Shown: positions 1 through 7,758 of the stretch, piece after piece
How the letters are laid out: every line of letters starts with the position of its first letter
Numbering within the stretch: the first letter of the stretch is position 1
IMG/VR virus record: IMGVR_UViG_3300027749_000371
Span: 1-30,131 of that record
Strand: one strand, 5' to 3'
DNA: 30,131 nt
Source of the DNA: a virus
Position numbers and translations under genes: made by a program
The notes under the pieces: model-generated
The model's database searches: none
The model's input: only the letters and a program-made list of their open reading frames with translations
What the model was told of the DNA's origin: nothing

Positions 1-38
1 CAGCGGGGCAGGAAACGCCTTGTTACCTAAGCAACCAG

Positions 39-62
39 AAAAGGCCTGCAAGGGCCTTTTCT
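39..62 (+). terminator. Rho-independent terminator
   Basis: An 8-bp perfect stem (AAAAGGCC at 39-46 and GGCCTTTT at 53-60) closes a 6-nt loop, and the 3' arm supplies the U tract. It would end transcription of a gene lying upstream of the window. Two reading frames stop just before or within it (stops at 28-30 and 65-67), and I cannot tell which is the upstream gene's true end. A late promoter starts right after it. Confidence 0.8.
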
Positions 63-70
63 TATAAATA
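63..70 (+). promoter_or_regulatory. T4-type late promoter (perfect TATAAATA)
   Basis: This is a perfect TATAAATA box. In T4 the box occupies about -13 to -6, so transcription is expected to start at about 76, which is the A of the ATG. There is no Shine-Dalgarno sequence between box and start codon, so the transcript would be leaderless. Confidence 0.75.
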
Positions 71-75
71 GTACT

Positions 76-614
76 ATGAAAGCCAAAGAGATAATTCATA
101 AACCAAAGCTGCCTAAACGTCAATGGGTAATAGATATCTCACACTCGGCTAAACATGAGTTGTCAAATGATCTAATTGATTTAGTGCTAGTACACACCAA
201 GCTGGTTTTGTACAAAGTTTAAGACAAGTACTACCCAGTGACTGGGATGTTTTTACTTGGGATGGTGAAGATATAAGCTGCTGCGTGTTTTATCGCAAGC
301 CAAGATCAGGTGAAGATTGGAGAGGGAGAAAAATACAAGGAATAGGCCACGACGGAAGCGGGGCAAGTAAAGTAGAAGTAATACAAAGATTATCAGAGAT
401 GCTACAAGAAACAGGTTATTGGATAGAAAGTTCTCATGCTATGAGAGCAGTTTTGAAGAAAAGATCACTTCCTGCTGTTACTGACGTAGATCTGTTAAGA
501 AAACTGTTCAAAGATCCCGATCTTAGAATGGTAGATCGTGATACTTATGTGCGACAATTACCTAGCGGTAATACTATTACTGAAACTGTTTTTGGATATC
601 CTGTACTAAAGTAA
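76..614 (+). pseudogene. Frameshifted conserved phage protein (virion-associated family, unknown function)
   Basis: An ATG at 76 opens a 48-codon frame (begins MKAKEIIHKPKLPKRQWVI) that stops at 220-222. The rest of what looks like the same protein continues in the -1 frame: after a TGA at 177-179, that frame is open through FVQSLRQVLPSDWDVFTWDG and FYRKPRSGEDW to the stop at 614. No usable start codon exists in the second frame before a GTG at 285, yet the residues before it look like real protein, so a single-base deletion (or a net -1 change) around 180-190 best explains the layout. The C-terminal part (KIQGIGHDG, WWIESS-like WIESSHAMR, TITETVFG) matches my memory of a domain common in T4-like aquatic phages, sometimes inside polyproteins. 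No function is known to me. Real mutation, assembly error and recoding all remain possible; no obvious slippery heptamer is visible. Confidence 0.7.
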
Positions 615-617
615 ATT

Positions 618-1067
618 ATGCTGCCCATTTACGTTTCTTATATAGCAAAGTTTCCCGGAGTTGTAGTAAACCTTGGCAAAATGTTGTTTGACTACGAGGT
701 AATCAAAAGCAAAGTAACAGCCGGTAAGTTCTACTTGATGCAAGATAATAAGTATGCTCCAGAAGCGGACTTATTAGAGTATACGGTAAACATTGTAGAG
801 TATATCAGAAAGTCCGTCCTTTTCAATACGATAGCCTATGAAGTCCTTCTACCCAATACCGCACTTGAATGGACTTCGATACATGACAAATATAGTCACC
901 ATATTCCGTTGATTACTAATCGAGGGTGTTGGGCCGTGTACGAGAACAACACCTTTCATATGCTAGCTGACGGGACAATCTATACAGTAAACAAGAGTAA
1001 TGGGCATAGTTTTATCAACGCTGGACCAAACCCCAGAGTACATTTGACTCTAGAAATGTTAGAATAA
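618..1067 (+). CDS. Probable aspartyl/asparaginyl beta-hydroxylase-like 2-oxoglutarate oxygenase
   Basis: This 149-residue protein starts 3 nt after the stop of the preceding frame. The C-terminal half carries a pattern typical of the Asp/Asn beta-hydroxylase branch of cupin-fold Fe(II)/2-oxoglutarate oxygenases: W-x3-HDKYSHHIPLIT around residues 85-100, then HMLADG, VNKSNGHSFINAG and finally PRVHLTL. The spaced His residues would bind iron and the late Arg would bind 2-oxoglutarate. Small oxygenases of this kind are frequent in aquatic T4-like phages, and their substrates are mostly unknown. No Shine-Dalgarno sequence is seen, so translation is probably coupled to the gene before it. The family assignment rests on motif spacing only. 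A structural protein is the main alternative. Confidence 0.55.
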   Translation: MLPIYVSYIAKFPGVVVNLGKMLFDYEVIKSKVTAGKFYLMQDNKYAPEADLLEYTVNIVEYIRKSVLFNTIAYEVLLPNTALEWTSIHDKYSHHIPLITNRGCWAVYENNTFHMLADGTIYTVNKSNGHSFINAGPNPRVHLTLEMLE

Positions 1068-1070
1068 ATA
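1063..1070 (+). promoter_or_regulatory. T4-type late promoter (AATAAATA)
   Basis: AATAAATA overlaps the end of the upstream gene and sits 4 nt before the ATG at 1075. There is no Shine-Dalgarno sequence. It is one of the series of boxes placed immediately before start codons in this genome. Confidence 0.6.
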
Positions 1071-1074
1071 CTAG

Positions 1075-4000
1075 ATGAATTTAAAAGAACTACACTCTTT
1101 CAAAATGTCGGATGCAGTCAAGTTTCACGACCAACTGAATCCATTACTTTTTCACGGGCAGCATTTAGACTCGACAGTAAGAAAAAAGCTATTAGTTATA
1201 GCAGAAGATTTTTTAAACGAGTTAGGAATTAGTCAATTTAAAGTTAAAGATGTTACGATATCAGGGTCTAATGCTGCCTATTCTTACACCCCTCACAGCG
1301 ATATTGACTTGCACGTTATTGTAGATATGGGTCAATTTGACAATGATGAAGTATATCAAGAGTTGTTCAATGCTAAAAAGTCTGTGTATAATGACAAACA
1401 TGATATCAAAATAAAAGACATCCCTATAGAACTCTATGTTCAACCAGCAAGCGACCCACATGTATCATTGGGCGAATACAGTATATTGAATGATCATTGG
1501 ATTAAGTTTCCACTAAAGCGCAGAGCAAACTTTGATCAAAACAATACTAGAGCCAAATATGAACAGTTAAAGCGTTTGTGCCAAACTGCATTAAGAGAAC
1601 GTGACCTCAAGAAAGTCGGTAGAGTAATTAAAAAGATAAAACAATATCGCAAAGCAGGGTTAGCAAACTTTGGCGAATTTGGCCCTGAAAATCTAGCATA
1701 CAAGATGGTAAAGAATCAGGAATACTTACAGAAATTATATGATTTGCGCGACAAACTGCATAGTGCAAAGTTAAGCTTTGAGACTATGTATCAGAATCCT
1801 AAAAAGATTGCAGAGACAATAGGCCCGCACGAAAAAAAAGAATTAGAAATGATGCTGCATGGTTCTAAGCCTGCTGCACTTATAGATTTTGATGAACTAA
1901 AGCAACCCAATTGGCAAGACGCTATACAAAAGAATAACTGGACAGTAGAAAAAGTAGACATAGCCAGTATACCTACGCGCCCCGGAACTATATGGGCTAG
2001 CTATAAACCACTGATTATCGTCAGCAAAGATCCTAACGTAGCTAAAAGTATTAAACGACTAATGCTCAACACTTTAGGTAAGTACCCAAATGGGGCTCCA
2101 GAATCTTATCATATTCAATTGGGTAAACTATTGGGATACGGTGAAGAAGATATTGAGCATTTCTTAAACCATACTGGGCATGAGAAACCTAAAATCTCAG
2201 AAGAAAATACTACATTGCAAAAGATATATGGAAATAAACTTCCTAAGCGCGATGAAACTTCCAAAGAAAAAGTATTATACCATGTTACGACTACCGCCAA
2301 TATACCTCAAATAAAAAAAAGAGGTATACTACCATTACAACCCAGTAATTGGGTACAGGCAGGCACAGGCGAGCGTTACGGTGGAGGGGAGATATTCGCA
2401 TTTGACAATCTTAGAGATGCTCAGAGCTGGGCTGGCAAAATGGATTGGGAAAAGAATAAGAAGATGGGCAGTGGCAAGATATCAATTATCAAGTTTACTG
2501 ATGATAGTGATTGGGAAAAAGATCCTGCGCCATTGGTTGCCTATCAAGGCACAGCATTAAAGAAGCACGGAAGAGTCAAGCCTAAAAATATAATAGATGC
2601 ACAACCGTTTACTACAGACATAGCTAGAAGTTTAGCTTCACCAAACACGATTACAGAAGAAAATACTACATTGCAAAAGATATATGGAAATAAACTTCCT
2701 AAGCACGATGAAATTTTTTGGAACTATGTTTCCTCAGAGGATTTAAAGAAACAGCTATTAATAAAAACCATGTCTAAGCATTCAGTAATGCATCATCTGC
2801 TTGGTCAATACAGAGTTGAGCATATTGATGATCTTGTAGATAGACTAGATGACGAGCAAGTAGAAACTTTAGGGCAATATATGCTTGATCCTAATTTGTC
2901 TAACTATATTATTGTTGTAGATGACAATAAGATAATTGACGGTCAGCACCGTGCGCTTGCCGCTGCAATTCAAGGATCTCCTATTAGGTATGTAGACTTA
3001 TCAGATGAACTAAAAGAAGCGAATATAGATAACAACACGGGTTGGGGGGCAGTAGGTAACAATAGAGAAGTAAATTATTTTGGGTTACGAGTTAATATGA
3101 CTCCAAGTACTTTCTTAAAGTTAGCCGCCCCATTAAATGACGAGCCTAATCAGGAAATGATAGATTATATACAAAAAGGTGGAGCGATTGGTTCTCCGCA
3201 TCTTTACATTACAGTGCCCGAAGAATGGGAAAGCGGTGACTTTAGTATGCCAGCGAGAGTTTCCGGGCATGAGGGTCGTCATCGCATGAAGTCTATATTT
3301 AAGATTGAAGGTGACAAGCCTGTAGAAGTTCACTTGTTTCCGTACGGATACAGAAACAGACACCTAACACCCGAGATTGTCAACAAACTAAACAAATCGC
3401 TATTTGCAGAAAAAAGTCGCAATGTGGTGCTTGGTCCTCTATTCACCGAAGAGGTGACAGAAGGACTTAAATTTAATAGCCGTAAAAGAGACAACTCATC
3501 CAAAGATTTAGCAAAAAAAATCAAAGACGGGGAAGGGTTGACAGAAGTTCATGCAAAGACTCCCGCAATAGGCATCAACGTCAGAAGCGACAGTGATATT
3601 GATTATGCTGATTTAATTGTTGATGGTAAAAAGAAATACGAATCCAGAAACACCAATAGCCTCAGACCGTACGTTGGGAAAACAGTTGGCATTATTAGAA
3701 CCGGTAGCGGACCCGCAGTTGCAATTGGTCAAGCGACAATAGGAGAACCTATAGTAGCAGATGAAAAAAAGTTTAATAAACTTAGAAAGAAGCATCTAGT
3801 TCCAAAAGGTAGTAAGTTTGATATTAATAGCAATGGCACAAAATATTTGTATCCAATCATCGATCCAGTACGCTGGGATAATGAAAAACCAATAAAGCAT
3901 AGAGGTATCGTTTCTAGGAAAATACAAGAGCAAGGTGTGGCGGAGGGGCTGGATCAAGATGTACCTTCAGTATTATACCATGCTACTTATAAACCAAGAT

Positions 4001-4893
4001 TGAAAAGTATTCAATTGAAAGGGCTAGGGTCTGGAGGCAGGCGTAATTGGGAAGATAGCCAGCGTGGTGTAGTATATCTTGCACTAGATCCTGATGTAGC
4101 AGAAAGTTATGCTGAAACCAGTGACATGGTTCCTGATGAATGGTTGGATCAAATTGTCATGCTTAAAATTTCTACAGCAGGGCTAGATCCAAACAAGTTT
4201 GGCATTGACAGCAATGTGCAAGACAATGCAGGTGATACTATAGAATATCATGGAGTCATTCCAGTCGGTAATATTTCCTTATACAAGCAAGGTGTGGCGG
4301 AAGCTTCTGGTTACATACCTAATGCCAAACAGCGAAATGATCCGCGATGGTGCATGGCCTTGACAGTTGATGTAAAACCTGATAGTATAAAGAAGAATGC
4401 TAAAGCATTTGGGTTTAAGACAAGTAGAGCAGGAATCCCCCCGCTCGCCAATCCTAACGGTAAAGTGAATGAAGTAAAACGCATAGGTAATATTTCACGT
4501 CCAACACGCGCAGACTGGGAAGATTGGGATTTTAGTGAAAAACGCAAATATTTTTCTTTTGTGTCTCACTCAGGTGCCACCGTAGATGTATACAAAGATA
4601 AAACAGGAATTTTAGCTGCAATTGATGGTAAGGTTCTTGCAAACTTAGATGGCGAGTTTCAAAATGCTAAATTTTTTAAAATTGATAGCGTAGCAAGCAT
4701 ACCAAGTCTAGATTTGTATGCTAGTGAATTATACAAAGCACTCATACTAGACAAAAACCTGACTTTAATTTCCGGAGATCAGCAAACATACGCGGGTTCA
4801 AAAATTTGGGATAGGTTGAGCAAAGTTCCAAATATTACCGTCGAAGAGGTCAATGATCTGATGGTCGCACATAAAACGTTGACTTCTCCCTAA
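1075..4893 (+). CDS. Multidomain effector-like polyprotein (NTase, ART-like x2, ParB-like x2, ASCH)
   Basis: The protein has 1272 residues. Domains in order: a nucleotidyltransferase fold (about 40-235) with G64-S65 and D76-x-D78; a phage domain of unknown function (about 275-368); an ADP-ribosyltransferase-like domain (about 385-525, LYHVTT with H403); a ParB-like domain (IIDGQHRA, D622-R626); a second His/Arg-rich domain (GHEGRHR, 731-737) that resembles ParB folds; an ASCH/PUA-like domain (about 830-950, KKKYESRNT at 852); a second ART-like domain (about 963-1068, VLYHAT with H969, then YLALDPDVAESYA); and a C-terminal domain (1158-1272) shared with the gene at 11000-12055. Linkers recur: ENTTLQKIYGNKLPK twice, and QGVAE at 953-957 and 1072-1076. 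These linkers resemble T4 gp21 prohead-protease sites. T4 packages and injects the ART Alt, so I infer a head-packaged, protease-cut effector string. Catalysis by any domain is unproven. Confidence 0.7.
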   Translation: MNLKELHSFKMSDAVKFHDQLNPLLFHGQHLDSTVRKKLLVIAEDFLNELGISQFKVKDVTISGSNAAYSYTPHSDIDLHVIVDMGQFDNDEVYQELFNAKKSVYNDKHDIKIKDIPIELYVQPASDPHVSLGEYSILNDHWIKFPLKRRANFDQNNTRAKYEQLKRLCQTALRERDLKKVGRVIKKIKQYRKAGLANFGEFGPENLAYKMVKNQEYLQKLYDLRDKLHSAKLSFETMYQNPKKIAETIGPHEKKELEMMLHGSKPAALIDFDELKQPNWQDAIQKNNWTVEKVDIASIPTRPGTIWASYKPLIIVSKDPNVAKSIKRLMLNTLGKYPNGAPESYHIQLGKLLGYGEEDIEHFLNHTGHEKPKISEENTTLQKIYGNKLPKRDETSKEKVLYHVTTTANIPQIKKRGILPLQPSNWVQAGTGERYGGGEIFAFDNLRDAQSWAGKMDWEKNKKMGSGKISIIKFTDDSDWEKDPAPLVAYQGTALKKHGRVKPKNIIDAQPFTTDIARSLASPNTITEENTTLQKIYGNKLPKHDEIFWNYVSSEDLKKQLLIKTMSKHSVMHHLLGQYRVEHIDDLVDRLDDEQVETLGQYMLDPNLSNYIIVVDDNKIIDGQHRALAAAIQGSPIRYVDLSDELKEANIDNNTGWGAVGNNREVNYFGLRVNMTPSTFLKLAAPLNDEPNQEMIDYIQKGGAIGSPHLYITVPEEWESGDFSMPARVSGHEGRHRMKSIFKIEGDKPVEVHLFPYGYRNRHLTPEIVNKLNKSLFAEKSRNVVLGPLFTEEVTEGLKFNSRKRDNSSKDLAKKIKDGEGLTEVHAKTPAIGINVRSDSDIDYADLIVDGKKKYESRNTNSLRPYVGKTVGIIRTGSGPAVAIGQATIGEPIVADEKKFNKLRKKHLVPKGSKFDINSNGTKYLYPIIDPVRWDNEKPIKHRGIVSRKIQEQGVAEGLDQDVPSVLYHATYKPRLKSIQLKGLGSGGRRNWEDSQRGVVYLALDPDVAESYAETSDMVPDEWLDQIVMLKISTAGLDPNKFGIDSNVQDNAGDTIEYHGVIPVGNISLYKQGVAEASGYIPNAKQRNDPRWCMALTVDVKPDSIKKNAKAFGFKTSRAGIPPLANPNGKVNEVKRIGNISRPTRADWEDWDFSEKRKYFSFVSHSGATVDVYKDKTGILAAIDGKVLANLDGEFQNAKFFKIDSVASIPSLDLYASELYKALILDKNLTLISGDQQTYAGSKIWDRLSKVPNITVEEVNDLMVAHKTLTSP
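2198..2257 (+). repeat. 60-bp direct repeat, copy 1
   Basis: This copy matches 2654-2713 at 59 of 60 positions; the only difference is G versus A near the 3' end (AAGCGC versus AAGCAC). Both copies are in the same reading frame, 456 bp (152 codons) apart, and encode the linker around ENTTLQKIYGNKLPK. Together they bracket the first ADP-ribosyltransferase-like module. Confidence 0.95.
2654..2713 (+). repeat. 60-bp direct repeat, copy 2
   Basis: This is the second copy of the repeat at 2198-2257, with one mismatch. In-frame recombination between the copies would precisely delete or duplicate a 152-codon module without breaking the gene. Confidence 0.95.
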
Positions 4894-4907
4894 AGTTCTA
4901 CTATCAT

Positions 4908-5186
4908 ATGATAATGACTGATCAGTTGTTCAGTAATTCGATTGAAGCCCGAAAAGTGTATGACCAATTGGGTGTTAGAATGCATAACACTGAGTGCATA
5001 CGCTTTAAGCGAGACATTTGGGCAATCTATGCCAACATCTCTATTATGATTACCGAACTTTCCAACCTTGAGGTCCGCGCCCGTCAGACCCACAATACCC
5101 GAAAGTTGCCCCCTCAGCGTCAAAAAATCCAAGAGGCCATAACGCTTTTGGAAAAACTAATTTTAGTCCAAATTTTAATGCAATAA
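4908..5186 (+). CDS. Small conserved phage protein of unknown function
   Basis: This 92-residue predicted helical protein follows the polyprotein gene by 14 nt. It contains LFSNSIEARKVYDQLG, ECIRFKRDIWAIY and a C-terminal helix ending in LLEKLILVQILMQ. I recognise the general look of a small T4-like phage protein but no function. Two in-frame ATGs (4908 and 4914) are possible and neither has a convincing Shine-Dalgarno sequence. There is no signal peptide or membrane segment. Its codon use (CGC, GCC, CCC) is less AT-biased than that of the gene before it, and it may belong to the early side of the junction. Confidence 0.65.
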   Translation: MIMTDQLFSNSIEARKVYDQLGVRMHNTECIRFKRDIWAIYANISIMITELSNLEVRARQTHNTRKLPPQRQKIQEAITLLEKLILVQILMQ

Positions 5187-5215
5187 AATCAATAACTTAC
5201 GTAGCCAAAAAGTTC

Positions 5216-5243
5216 TTGCATTTTCCTGTGATCTGCGTATAAT
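5216..5243 (+). promoter_or_regulatory. Sigma70-like promoter before the MoxR gene
   Basis: TTGCAT at 5216-5221 and a perfect TATAAT at 5238-5243 are separated by 16 bp. The start of transcription would be near 5250, leaving a leader of about 37 nt with AAAGG at 5271-5275. It is probably read by unmodified host RNA polymerase early in infection. Confidence 0.7.
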
Positions 5244-5286
5244 AGATTCATAAGTTGATTGTTTCTCACAAAAGGTAAATAGGTAT

Positions 5287-6390
5287 ATGGCGACTGTCTC
5301 TGACAATAACACTATTACGAGCATTCAAGCCCGCAAGGCGTTGCTCAAAGCATTTAAGGCTAAACGTCCCGTTTTTCTTTGGGGACCTGCCGGTATCGGC
5401 AAGTCTGAAGTGGTCTCTGAGATCACTGAGGAACTCGGTGGTCTTATGATTGATTTGCGTATGGCGCAAATGGAACCCACTGACATTCGGGGTATCCCTT
5501 TCTATAACAAGGACATTGGCAAGATGGATTGGGCTGAGCCCGTCGATCTTCCGACTGAAGAGCTGGCTTCTCAGTATCCTATCGTTGTCCTGTTTTTGGA
5601 TGAGATGAACTCTGCTCCCCCTGCTGTTCAGGCTGCGGGATATCAGTTGGTTCTCAACCGTCGAATTGGCAAGTATAAGCTTCCAAATAACGTAGTGATT
5701 GTTGCGGCTGGCAACCGCGAAAGCGACAAAGGTGTTACGTATCGTATGCCGATGCCGCTTGCTAATCGTTTTCTGCATTTGGAGATGCGCGCCGACTTCA
5801 ACTCTTGGCAGCAGTGGGCAGTGAACAACAACATCCATAAGGATGTGGTTGGTTATCTGTCGTTCGCTAAGCAGGACCTGCATGACTTTGATGCTAAGTC
5901 GGCAAATCGTGCGTTCCCTACTCCACGTACTTGGTGTTTTGTGAGCGACCTTCTTGCAGACGAGGATACCGACAACGATACTCTGCACAATCTGATTGCA
6001 GGTGCAGTTGGTGATGGGCTTGCATTCAAGTTCATGACTCATCGTAAGGTTTCCGGTCGTATGCCAAAGCCTGAGGACATTCTTGACGGTAAGGTTAAGG
6101 ATCTAGCAGTCAAGGAAATTTCGGCGATGTATTCGCTTACGATTTCTTTGTGCTACGAACTCAAGGATGCTATTGACAACAAGCGTGTGGACCTGAAGAA
6201 GTTCCATCAGATGGCTGACAACTTCATCTCGTACATGATGACCAACTTTGAAACTGAGTTGGTAGTTATGGGTGCAAAGATTGCTCTCAAGACTTATAAA
6301 CTTCCAATCGAACCCACGCAGTTGAAGACCTTTGATGAATTCCACAAGAAGTTTGGAAAGTACATTGTGGAAAACGGTAACGATCATTAA
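5287..6390 (+). CDS. MoxR-family AAA+ ATPase
   Basis: This is a 367-residue single AAA+ domain protein. Walker A is GPAGIGKS (33-40, with K39 and S40). Walker B is VVLFLDEMN (D105 and E106). A sensor-1-like Asn follows in AAGNRESDKG (about 138-147), and a helical lid follows. MoxR proteins are chaperone-like ATPases that remodel or activate target complexes together with a von Willebrand A (VWA) partner. That partner is encoded next, at 6469. The gene has its own sigma70-like promoter and ends in a strong terminator, so expression is independent of its late-gene neighbours. Arginine codons are almost all CGN, unlike the AGA-rich late genes. The target in the infected cell is unknown. Confidence 0.9.
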   Translation: MATVSDNNTITSIQARKALLKAFKAKRPVFLWGPAGIGKSEVVSEITEELGGLMIDLRMAQMEPTDIRGIPFYNKDIGKMDWAEPVDLPTEELASQYPIVVLFLDEMNSAPPAVQAAGYQLVLNRRIGKYKLPNNVVIVAAGNRESDKGVTYRMPMPLANRFLHLEMRADFNSWQQWAVNNNIHKDVVGYLSFAKQDLHDFDAKSANRAFPTPRTWCFVSDLLADEDTDNDTLHNLIAGAVGDGLAFKFMTHRKVSGRMPKPEDILDGKVKDLAVKEISAMYSLTISLCYELKDAIDNKRVDLKKFHQMADNFISYMMTNFETELVVMGAKIALKTYKLPIEPTQLKTFDEFHKKFGKYIVENGNDH

Positions 6391-6398
6391 TATGTCGT

Positions 6399-6431
6399 AA
6401 AAGGATTTGGTTGACACCGAATCCTTTTTTT
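6399..6431 (+). terminator. Strong rho-independent terminator overlapping a promoter
   Basis: A 12-bp stem (6399-6410 with 6417-6428, including one G-U pair) closes a 6-nt loop and is followed by a T run. The loop sequence is exactly TTGACA, the -35 element of the next promoter. Confidence 0.85.
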
Positions 6432-6439
6432 GATAAGAT
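6411..6439 (+). promoter_or_regulatory. Sigma70-like extended -10 promoter before the VWA gene
   Basis: There is a perfect -35 TTGACA at 6411-6416, a 17-bp spacer and a -10 TAAGAT at 6434-6439 preceded by TGA (an extended -10, TGnTAAGAT). A second AT-rich hexamer TATAAT lies at 6447-6452, but its distance from the -35 is wrong (30 bp). The promoter restarts transcription right where the previous transcript ends. Confidence 0.7.
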
Positions 6440-6468
6440 ATATACATATAATGCGATTGAGGTGATGT

Positions 6469-7758
6469 ATGAGTGAAGTGATCGGTAAGAAGAAAAAATC
6501 CAAACACAATAAGAAGTTTGAAAAACTCATTGGACCAACTGAGCCTAAAGTTGATGCAGCGGCCCGTGACCGACTGATCTCAGCCCGAATCGGTTTGCTA
6601 CTCAAGCACTCCTTCTTTGGCAATCTTGCAACTCGGTTAAAGTTAGTCAACGCTGATGAATGGTGCGGTACTGCCGCAACCGATGGTCGGCACTTCTACT
6701 ATAATGCCCGATTCATCATGCTTCTTAAGCCCAAGGAAGTTGAATTCCTTGTAGGACATGAGGTTCTTCATGTGGTGTACGATCACATGGGTCGCATTGG
6801 TGATCGTGATCCTAGCATTTTCAATATTGCCAATGACTATGCGGTAAATGCGGATCTCAAACGGCATCGTGTCGGTGAGTTTATTAAGACAGTACCTTGC
6901 CTGTTTGAAGCTAAGTATGATGGCTGGGCATCTGAGGCTATCTATGATGACCTCATGAAGAATGTTCAACGCATCAGCATCGACGACCTCGTGAATCAAA
7001 TGATTGATGACCATATGGACGATGCCGGTGAAGGTGAAGGCGAAGGCGAAGGTGAAAATGAAGGCAAGAAGGGCAAACGACCAACTCTGACTGAAACCGA
7101 ACGCGAGGAAATTCGTAAGGAAGTCAAACAGTCTATTCTTAATGCCGCACAAGGTGCTGAAGCAGGTAGTGTGCCTAAGGGCGTCGAGCGTATGATTAAG
7201 GATATGACTGAATCCATCATGCCTTGGAACGATCTGATACAGACCAATATCACTAGCACTATCAAGTCTGATTTTTCTTGGCTGCGTCCCTCACGTCGTG
7301 GATGGCACATGGATGCTATCATGCCCGGCATGACGCCCGGTGAAGAGATTGATGTTACGGTCATGGTAGACATGTCAGGATCAATTTCTAACGCTCAGGG
7401 CAAAGCTTTCATTTCGGAAGTTGCAGGCATGATGGATGCATTTGATGGTTACAAGATTAACATCGCCTGCTTCGATACTAAGGTCTACAACTATCAGACT
7501 TTCACCAGCGAGAACATGGATTCTATTGAAAAATATGAACTAGCTGGCGGCGGCGGTACCGATTTTGACTGCATCTTCAATTATCTTAAGGAAGAAAATA
7601 AGAACCCTAACCAATTGATCGTATTCACTGACGGATATCCGTACGGCAGTTGGGGTGATCCTGATTACTGTGATACGACATGGATCATTCATGGTGATCC
7701 AAACCCGAACCCACCGTTCGGTACATATGCCCTATACAATGATCATAAAGTCGGCTGA
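6469..7758 (+). CDS. DUF2201-like metallopeptidase-fold/VWA protein, partner of the MoxR ATPase
   Basis: This 429-residue protein has an N-terminal zincin-like domain with HEVLHVVYDH (H97, E98, H101, H106), an acidic Gly-Glu repeat linker (about residues 186-200) and a C-terminal VWA-like domain. The VWA domain has a MIDAS motif VDMSGSIS (D301, S303, S305) plus GGGGTDFD. This matches the DUF2201 architecture, which is characteristically encoded beside MoxR ATPases, as here. GAGGTGAT at 6459-6466 is a strong Shine-Dalgarno sequence just before ATG 6469. Metal binding by the MIDAS and possible zinc binding by the HExxH motif are expected from family knowledge; peptidase activity is not certain, because many DUF2201 proteins are thought to act as scaffolds. 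Confidence 0.88.
   Translation: MSEVIGKKKKSKHNKKFEKLIGPTEPKVDAAARDRLISARIGLLLKHSFFGNLATRLKLVNADEWCGTAATDGRHFYYNARFIMLLKPKEVEFLVGHEVLHVVYDHMGRIGDRDPSIFNIANDYAVNADLKRHRVGEFIKTVPCLFEAKYDGWASEAIYDDLMKNVQRISIDDLVNQMIDDHMDDAGEGEGEGEGENEGKKGKRPTLTETEREEIRKEVKQSILNAAQGAEAGSVPKGVERMIKDMTESIMPWNDLIQTNITSTIKSDFSWLRPSRRGWHMDAIMPGMTPGEEIDVTVMVDMSGSISNAQGKAFISEVAGMMDAFDGYKINIACFDTKVYNYQTFTSENMDSIEKYELAGGGGTDFDCIFNYLKEENKNPNQLIVFTDGYPYGSWGDPDYCDTTWIIHGDPNPNPPFGTYALYNDHKVG

Noticed and set aside
1-30. Possible 3' end of an upstream gene (ten codons ending TAA at 28-30)
   Set aside because: A second frame is also open here and runs to 65-67; neither can be supported from so few codons.
5266-6042. 258-codon open frame on the minus strand
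   Set aside because: It lies wholly inside the MoxR ATPase gene, whose Walker motifs are certain; the antisense peptide has no recognisable domain and is an effect of the GC-richer codon pattern.
6447-6452. TATAAT as the -10 of the promoter starting at TTGACA 6411
   Set aside because: The 30-bp distance is too long; TAAGAT at 6434 with an extended -10 and a 17-bp spacer is the better partner.
7655-7738. Upstream start (7655) for the small gene at 7739
   Set aside because: It would overlap the VWA gene by 104 nt, and the extra residues look like a shadow of that gene; the ATG at 7739 leaves a normal short overlap.
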